Assembly: GCA_947561715.1 (NCBI GenBank)
Contig: OX387199.1
Coordinates: forward strand, 4,593,001-4,657,000
Direction of reading: 5' to 3'
DNA length: 64,000 nucleotides
Source: Ascidia mentula
Lineage: Eukaryota; Chordata; Ascidiacea; Phlebobranchia; Ascidiidae
The position numbers were made by a program, and so were the translations under genes. Every line of letters starts with the position of its first letter. The first letter of the stretch is position 1. Below, piece by piece: positions 57,934 to 64,000 of the stretch. Below the pieces are notes generated by a model. That model did not search any database. It was not told where the DNA came from and saw only the letters and a program-made list of their open reading frames with translations.

Positions 57934-59235
57934 GGGAGCAAATTAGAAAAGTGAGGCGCTGCAACTGCGGGAATAGCGGCCAGCAAACGCACGTAATCAC
58001 TCTTGTCGGAGGTAAGAGCATCTATGCGTTGAACTGAAGTCCCGGCTTTTCGAAAAGGAACACTAGCAAACGTTTGTGCGCTGACCAAACGCTGTCGTTG
58101 GAGATCAACTAACAAAGAATGTGGTCTTAAAAAGTCGGCGCCGAGCAGTGGAGATATCCGCCAAAACAAAATTCCATTCAAACTTTCCAGCGGGCAAATT
58201 TAGTGAGATCAGACGTGAGCCGTACGTCCGAATACTGCTGCCGTTCGCAGCCACACAAGGGTTTTGCCGGGCCTGTTTGTGTGGCGCTCAAAGCGAGTCG
58301 GTGGAAAAACGCTGATTTCTGCCCCCGCGTCGACAAGAAAATTACGCCCAGACATGCGGTCCATTAAAAAAATAGGCTGCTCGTTCTGCCGGCCGTCGCA
58401 GCGGCTAAAGACGGTCGGCTTGCTCGTTTCCCCGAAATGAACATGGAGGACAACACTGACGTGCGTTTTTACCACGACGGTGGTAAAAGCAGAATTTTTG
58501 AGCGTTTCTTACCTGTTGTGGTGTAGTAGGACTGAACCTCGAGCGTCTCACCGTTGATACCGCGTATTCCTCGTCTTTTCTACTAACCAACAGCAGAGCA
58601 TCCGCCTGCTGCGCTAAACTGCGAGCACAAGGAAAATCCTTTCCAGCAAAACCCGTGCGTACGGCAGCGGGCATCTTCTCAAGGAATAATTCTTTGAACA
58701 AAAAACAAGGTTCCTCACTCCCAAGCAACGCCAGCATTTTGTCCATTAGGGCAGTTGGCAGCCGGTCACCCAAAGTTGGCATGTGGAGTAATTGTTGAGC
58801 TCTTTATGATGGTGTTAAAGCAAAAGTAGTCAGCAATCGCTCCTTAATTGCTGCATACTTGTCTTCATGCGGCGGTTGTTCAAGTAAATCAATAAAACGA
58901 CTTGCTGTGTTCTGATCGAGAGCTGACACAACGTTAAAGTACTTGGTTTCCTCCTCTGTCTCTTTCTTCAAAGCAAGTTGAGCTTCCGCTTGCTGGAACC
59001 AAACACGTGGCTGCGACATCCAAAATGTGGGAAGCTTAATCGCCACAGCGTTCTGATCACTGCCATCCATCTTTATTTGAATTTTATGTCAAGAAATATA
59101 CGTTTCTGACTCGTCGGGGTCACCACAGAGGCGTTGTACTGCTTTATTGCGTTGTAAAGTAAAGACTGACTCCACGAGTCTACGCAACAGCAAAGAGAAA
59201 ACGCGGCGAAAAAAGATATTAATCCGCTTCGATTT
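57934..59235 (-). mobile_element. Ty3/gypsy-type LTR retrotransposon, 5' fragment
   Basis: Minus-strand order: LTR-like end with AATAAAG and GTGGTGACCCCGACG (about 59235-59105), gag start at 59070, gag through a CX2-type zinc-knuckle region (KFCFYHRR, near 58520), aspartic protease with LVDAGAEISVF (about 58350) and the start of pol (LLGADFLRPHSLL, 58140). It stops before the reverse transcriptase at a join inside Ly6 exon 3. Breaks: a nonsense codon in gag at 58804-58806, and gag, protease and pol segments in different frames. It is dead and is not restored here. Confidence 0.85.
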
Positions 59236-59408
59236 GTGGCCTTTTTTCCTCAAAAGTGAAGGCCATTGGAATGTAACTGAACACAAACAAATAAAGCATA
59301 AATTAAATCAGTATATGTTTGCGTGCGGAGGATTGTACGCAATTGATGCACAAATGATCAAATCTTATAGCCATGGGTAGCAAATTTATATTAACACTTT
59401 CTACATTT

Positions 59409-59580
59409 TTATGCATTTACTGTTAGCATAACTGCCCTTCCGCCCATTTTTAGGGTGTTTCCCGATGACATGACAATGAAAGCGGGCGTTGAAGTTGTCG
59501 CGGTTCTTTGTGCATCAAGAATTCTTGCTACGCTTTGGTGGTTGCATGGGTCTGAGTCGCAACATATCGCTTCACATCTA
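59409..59580 (-). pseudogene. Orphan divergent B2-type exon 3
   Basis: Proper acceptor (TTTCAG) and open frame: RCEAICCDSDPCN, then HQSVARILDAQRTATTSTPA and a truncated tail (GGRAVMLTVNA) with no hydrophobic anchor. It is clearly diverged from the other B2 exons. No B2 exon 1 or 2 lies upstream before B1 copy 6 (60213), so it is an orphan or, less likely, an alternative last exon of that gene giving a secreted form. Confidence 0.7.
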
Positions 59581-60212
59581 CTGAAATATTAAGGACTCGA
59601 ATGTTACAGTTTGAATATAACGACGAAAATGGAAACTTGAGCACGTTATGGCATTAAATTGCAATGTATAAAAATTAGTCGCAAGCCGTAAAGCGTCGAA
59701 CTGCGCATTTATGCCTTCGAAAGGAACGTTGCTTTAAAGCTGGCCCACGTGTTGTCACAACATTACAAGCCGGTGGGAGGCTTAATCCAAACCGCCACCA
59801 ATTCAGAGTCCACGTAATATTGACAACTTTTGAACAAGGATCATGGAAGGACAAAAAAAGAAAGACAGAAACGAATGATTCACCTCTAAATAGTTTGGAT
59901 AAGTAAACATATGTAATCCTTAAATACTTAGCGGGGAGATAGACTTCGTTTGTCGAAGCTTGGGTTCATTGGTTTTTGCCAGTGTATGACTTAGTTTTGC
60001 AATATTCCCTTTTTTTAACCTTTCTGCAGTCAAATCGACGACACTTTTAAAACATGCGATGTTTATTGTTAATCCGACTGTGGTAATAGAAGTTATTATG
60101 TTTTCAAAGCAACATTTAAATCACAAAACAAGTAAGAACAAAACTTCCAACCTAATTTTTCCAGTTTTTTTTTTTATTAAAACGAGAAATCCAATACACG
60201 GAGCGTAATAAT
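59581..60212. other. 3' flank of B1 copy 6
   Basis: Similar to 32640-33141 and 45410-45911 (for example TTATGCCTTCGAAAGGAACG). Non-coding. Confidence 0.6.
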
Positions 60213-61350
60213 TCATTTCAACAGAACGAATATCAACATTCCAACAATGAACCACATGAGGCCACTGAAGGCACTTGAAGTTACACCAGCGCTGGTAGTT
60301 TCGGTTTGAACGGTGGAGGAAACCGTCTTCAGGTCTTCAAGAGTTCTGTTGTTACAGTTGTCAGTTCCACAGCAAGCCGCCTTACAACTGCACATAGAAA
60401 TAAGATGCTCTCACAACGTCATTAAAGTGTTTCTAAGCGACGTAGCTCGTAAATTTTGTACAGGGTTCACCAAATTTATTTCACAAAGGGACGTAAACAA
60501 TTGTGAATGTACTTTTGGAAACCCGGTAACCGTTTAAGACGATATAATTTTAATCGCAATGGTCTCCTTGTAAAGGGGATTTGAAGCAATAAATCCATTT
60601 TATGGGCATAAAAGTGGAATGTAAACAAAAAGACAACAGTGCAACAAAATTTAGTGGGAAAAATCCAAATTTAATTTGACAGTGCGGTGTCAATAAATTT
60701 TTGTTGGTTTTCGGTCCAAGCCAAAGAACGGGCACTCGACCCAATTTGTTTAACGTATCTTTGATTAGTGTAGATGAAACCCTTACGATTTTAACGACAC
60801 AACTAGGTCTGGAATGCCTAATTTCTCAGAAAGGATCATATTTGCGATTTTCATGCAGTTTTCTTCGCTTTTCGTAACATACGAACAGTTGCTTTCGGAG
60901 AAACATAGAAATCCACTGGGTTTCCCCACATCAATACCGTTCCAACTCCCTTCGGCTTTTTTCGAGAAAAGACAAAGTTTAAACGGGTGAATTATTTTGA
61001 AAAACAAGCAAGGACGTAGATACACAGATTAGTTAATTTTAATACCATAAACAACCACTTTGGGTGGAGAAAATCAACAAAATGGTGTAAATATCCTTCT
61101 AAATTCAAAACCACTACATTTGTTACTTTTGTTGAATATATTTTATCGTAGGTCACGAACGTGATACTTGCTTACCGTCCAATCTCAGACATCGACTTTC
61201 AGAACAGGAGATGCTGTTAAAACTGTCTCGAGGGAGAAAAATCACATCCAGATCTTTGTGTCCGTCATAGCAATTGAGTGCCTCGGTATCGTACATTAAG
61301 CCAGCCAGGGCAATAATTACAACCAGCAGTTTATTAATAACACAGTTCAT
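60213..61350 (-). CDS. Ly6/uPAR three-finger protein, family B1 copy 6
   Basis: Exons on the complement: 61176-61350, 60787-60955 and 60213-60387; 172 aa. Ten cysteines, CCGTDNCN, tail FIVGMLIFVLLK. Exon 1 reads NCYDGH for NCYDGY. It is the only complete B1 gene without the R3 insertion in intron 1: the uninterrupted target ACAACCACTTTG lies at about 61050-61061, which makes it the empty-site reference. Confidence 0.86.
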
Positions 61351-62428
61351 ATTGATATTGATGTGACGCTAACATGCAGTAACCCTGTACAAACGGAAAG
61401 TTTAACCAACACAAAGTCGCTTCCGCTTTTGGTTGTGATCAAATGTCCATGCATCGAGTTTCTAAAACAGCTAAAATTTTGACTCCCACATACAACATAA
61501 AAAGCACATCAGGGAGATACAAAAACGTTTTATATGATATCTCATAGAATCTCCTAATCACATTTACAGATTTTGAAACGAGATTTAAGCTGGTAGAATA
61601 TTTGGTTTCTTAACGATATGCCACAGTTGCCTTGTGGTCAATACTTAACTTGTAACTGCATACTAAACATGGAACACGTCTTGCGATCAAAGTACAGCAT
61701 TCAGTCAAAAACTATCGTTGATCCTTTTGCCTGGTACACACTTAGCTCAAATATGAAATCCTCTTTGATTGTGGTTCAAATACTTAAAATTGCCACAAAG
61801 TTACTTACATACAATCTGAAAGCGGAACAACACATCTAATTACAAGGGATGCCGCATACTGAAGTAAACACTAACTTTTCCATTAGCACCCGTTAGTTCT
61901 CAACCGGGGCAAGACAGCGTACAATTTTTTTACCTACTGGAATGCCTTGAGTTACATTTCTCGTTTTTCTGACAAACCGAAAAAACGATCACGTCACGAA
62001 ATTCAACTGGCTATACTGTAATTGCATGCGCGTTGAACGTGATCAATGCAAGCCAAGTCAAAATATACACAACAGCACATAAATTCGCTTGTTATGGAAT
62101 GGTTGAAAAACGTCGATTTTGAGAAAACTCCATACATTTCTTCGTTGTTTGACTACGTTTATGTTGGTTTGAGTTTTTGCAATCATGCAATTGACTCTGC
62201 ATTTGTAATAGCCTTCGGTGTCTTTACTTTAAAGTGAAACCGTAACTTAACACGAACTAAACTATATGTCGTGAAGTATACCTGACCTTCGTAGGTTAGC
62301 TGATATTCATGTACAGCTTTATGGAGTAATTATAATAACAACACTCAGCCAAAACAGTAACAATATTGCTAAGAACCTTTGTTCCAACCATCATCACGTG
62401 ATATAAAGTGACATCGTGATGTTAACTC
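61351..62428. repeat. B-array intergenic spacer, short form
   Basis: Copy of 37344-38427 and 47221-48304; hairpin at 62392-62421 with one change (CACGTGATAT). No gene supported. Confidence 0.7.
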
Positions 62429-63608
62429 TCAAATTAATAAAATGTGATTAACAATAAGAATAAAGCACAAAGCATCAGAAATACTCTTCCTAGGCGCGGT
62501 GGCATTCAACAACACATGATCTATGTTGGTCTCTTGGATCGTCACGGTATTGTTGTGCAACGCTGTAACGGCGGATGACTTTTTGAAAGATGTTGTCGCA
62601 TACCTTTGGTGAGCTGTGACTGGATTTCGAGTGGAAATTTTCCGTTCTGGTAATACAGATGTTGTTTTTGTTGGCATGGCATTAGTCGTCGAAGCTGTCG
62701 AACTCCTTGGAGCTTCGAGAATGCTCGCCACGCTTTGACTGTTGCAGCCGTCTGAGTCGCAACACGCTGCTTTGCATTTACTGCAATATTAAGGAATTGC
62801 ATGTTTCGGTTTTGTTCTAACGTCAAAACACTAAACTTAAATAGAAATCAACCACGCCATTCCAACAAGTTTAACTTGATAAAAATAGTGTATAAGCTGC
62901 AGACAGATGGCCACTGTTTCGACCTAAAAGGTCTCATCAGTGCAGCTGGTGTGACTACAAGACGACTTTGCTGACCAAACGGTCAAGCAAAGACCACTTT
63001 GTGGTGACTATACAATCACCGTCATCCGTTGATAAAAATAAACCACACTTTGTACAGCAAAGAATTCAACACCCCGTTTTAACCTCAGGGTATTCGTTCG
63101 CCCTCTTGTAACATGCTTGAATACAATCTTAAGGAACAATTTTCATTTGGTAACCCACTAACTTTACCTGATTTGGGGTGATAGGCTTGCCAGCGATGGA
63201 ACCAAACGATTGAGTAGAGTTTGTGTATACTGAATGCAAGCTGCCTGACTCGATTCTATTTGTGAGCATTCAGAAGCAGTGTAGCATGACATGGCGTGGC
63301 CCGAGACGATGTAGGGGAAAATACTACCAGTTGCTGCAGACGAAGTTAAAAGTAGTGCACATATATAAAACGGTTTTAAGAAGTTATTGTCGCAAAAATT
63401 GGTCACGAAAAGTTTGACAAAGTTCAATGTCGTGCAAACCTTCAATACGAAGACACCTTTCCTCTGCTTCTCCGCACAGCATGTCATTTATAGCAGTGCT
63501 ATAAATTCCTGTGTTGTCCACAAACCCATTTCTGCACCGTAGAGCGTTCACGGCCATTGGGTACAGAAGGAGACAAAGGAAATGCAAACGCAAACTAAAA
63601 ACATCCAT
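62429..63608 (-). CDS. Ly6 family B2 copy 6, divergent, altered tail
   Basis: Exons on the complement: 63440-63608, 63168-63333 and 62429-62780; 228 aa. Exons 1 and 2 are diverged from the other B2 genes: signal MDVFSLRLHFLCLLLYPMAVNA, RCRNGF, LCGEAEERC, MSCYTASEC, QAAC. Exon 3 is a long-stalk type close to copy 5. A deletion after LNATAP shifts the frame, so the end reads KSISDALCFILIVNHILLI instead of the usual GPI-type tail. It is still hydrophobic and may or may not anchor. Intron 2 holds retroposon R4 in the same orientation as the gene. Confidence 0.8.
62889..63028 (-). mobile_element. Hammerhead retroposon R4 in intron 2 of B2 copy 6
   Basis: A 140-bp insert with the 12-bp duplication TTGATAAAAATA at 62877-62888 and 63029-63040. 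All other B2 copies have the single site (TAGATAAAAATA, for example near 30496). On the minus strand it starts inside the R1-type body (CGGATGACGGTGA...) and ends with a complete ribozyme plus TTATACAC, so it is 5'-truncated with the same 3' end as R1. Confidence 0.88.
62896..62946 (-). ncRNA. Type I hammerhead ribozyme, intact, sense within a Ly6 intron
   Basis: On the minus strand it is identical to the ribozyme at 8147-8197: GCTGCA, CTGATGA, GACCT-TTT-AGGTC, GAA, ACAG/CTGT, GTC, TGCAGC. The cut falls between 62902 and 62901. Being in sense, it would be part of the B2 copy 6 pre-mRNA and could cut intron 2. Confidence 0.92.
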
Positions 63609-64000
63609 ACAGTTGTGTGCACGTATTACTGTTTTCCTAATCAAACTAATCACGCAATTCGTGTCAAACAAATATTGCTTGCAGCACTCTCCCAAAAACC
63701 GCGCCCTCACACAATCATACATCAAACGACATGGAAATGCCTGTATGTCTTTGATATGGTTCCATTTTTTCTTCTATATTATCTACGTCAGGTTAGCCTT
63801 TGTCAGTCTCATATCAGCGGGCGTAAAAACGAAAATACAAACACCATTTATACCACGTCCTATATACCAGTTTGCGTGGGATCAGTTTAAATTAAGGATT
63901 TGTTTGTGCCCACGACAAATTGACGCATGGCCTTTAAATTAAAACTGCATAAAACACCATCGTATGCATCATGACGTTATGTTTTAGCATGTAGAACAAT
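63609..64000. other. Upstream flank of B2 copy 6, no gene seen
   Basis: An in-frame ATG at 63725 would extend exon 1 but bury the signal peptide. Plus-strand ORFs 63511-63942 and 63582-63890 run across the antisense of exon 1 and show no family signature. It should hold the promoter of copy 6. Confidence 0.4.

Noticed and set aside
28472..63608. CRISPR-like or phage-like regular repeats
   Set aside because: The periodicity comes from tandem gene duplication in a eukaryotic, intron-containing genome; there are no short direct repeats with unique spacers.

Overview
The window is animal nuclear DNA. It is AT-rich, its genes are split by short introns with GT/AG borders, and the recognisable proteins are metazoan: an SLC23-type transporter, Ly6/uPAR three-finger proteins with signal peptides and GPI-type tails, and TKL-like kinases. 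Compact introns, tandem gene families and hammerhead-ribozyme retroelements suggest a marine invertebrate. A tunicate such as Ciona is my best guess, but that is inference. Every protein-coding gene I can support lies on the minus strand.

Layout. (i) 1-3635: the first nine exons of an SLC23 (nucleobase/ascorbate transporter) gene, which runs off the left edge. (ii) About 5.4-26.8 kb: repeated blocks carrying Ly6 'family A' genes (three complete: 6170-7299, 19720-20850, 24771-25852; one broken at 11259-12250) and TKL-like kinase genes (8675-9789, 22226-23340, 14212-16409). A 4.2 kb block is repeated at a spacing of 13,551 bp. The third kinase has a long helical C-terminal tail and has lost its DFG motif, so it is probably a pseudokinase. 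A Penelope-type GIY-YIG relic lies at about 12.9-13.2 kb. (iii) About 28.4-63.6 kb: an array of two alternating Ly6 families, B1 and B2. All genes have three exons, the same intron phases (1, then 2) and a ten-cysteine pattern. Orphan exons, hybrid genes and a Ty3/gypsy retrotransposon fragment that was duplicated with its flanks lie among them.

Most interesting system: type I hammerhead ribozymes inside short retroposons (retrozyme-like elements) scattered through the window. Several are intact by inspection: 7-base CUGAUGA core, stem-II hairpin, GAA, short stem-III hairpin, GUC cleavage site and matching stem-I strands. Insertions at 7882-8208, 34039-34144 and 62889-63028 have 12-14 bp target-site duplications and an empty site in a paralogous copy. 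One locus (44670-45152) holds two ribozymes 290 nt apart in tandem, while the paralogous locus (32186-32377) has one. This is the expected footprint of a small RNA that is cut into monomers or concatemers and copied back by target-primed reverse transcription.

How the parts relate. The Ly6 genes look like secreted, GPI-anchored three-finger proteins that diversify by tandem duplication, exon loss and recombination within exon 2. The ribozyme insertions and the retrotransposon junction act as dated markers of those duplications. Stretches not listed as genes are mostly intergenic copies of the repeat units.
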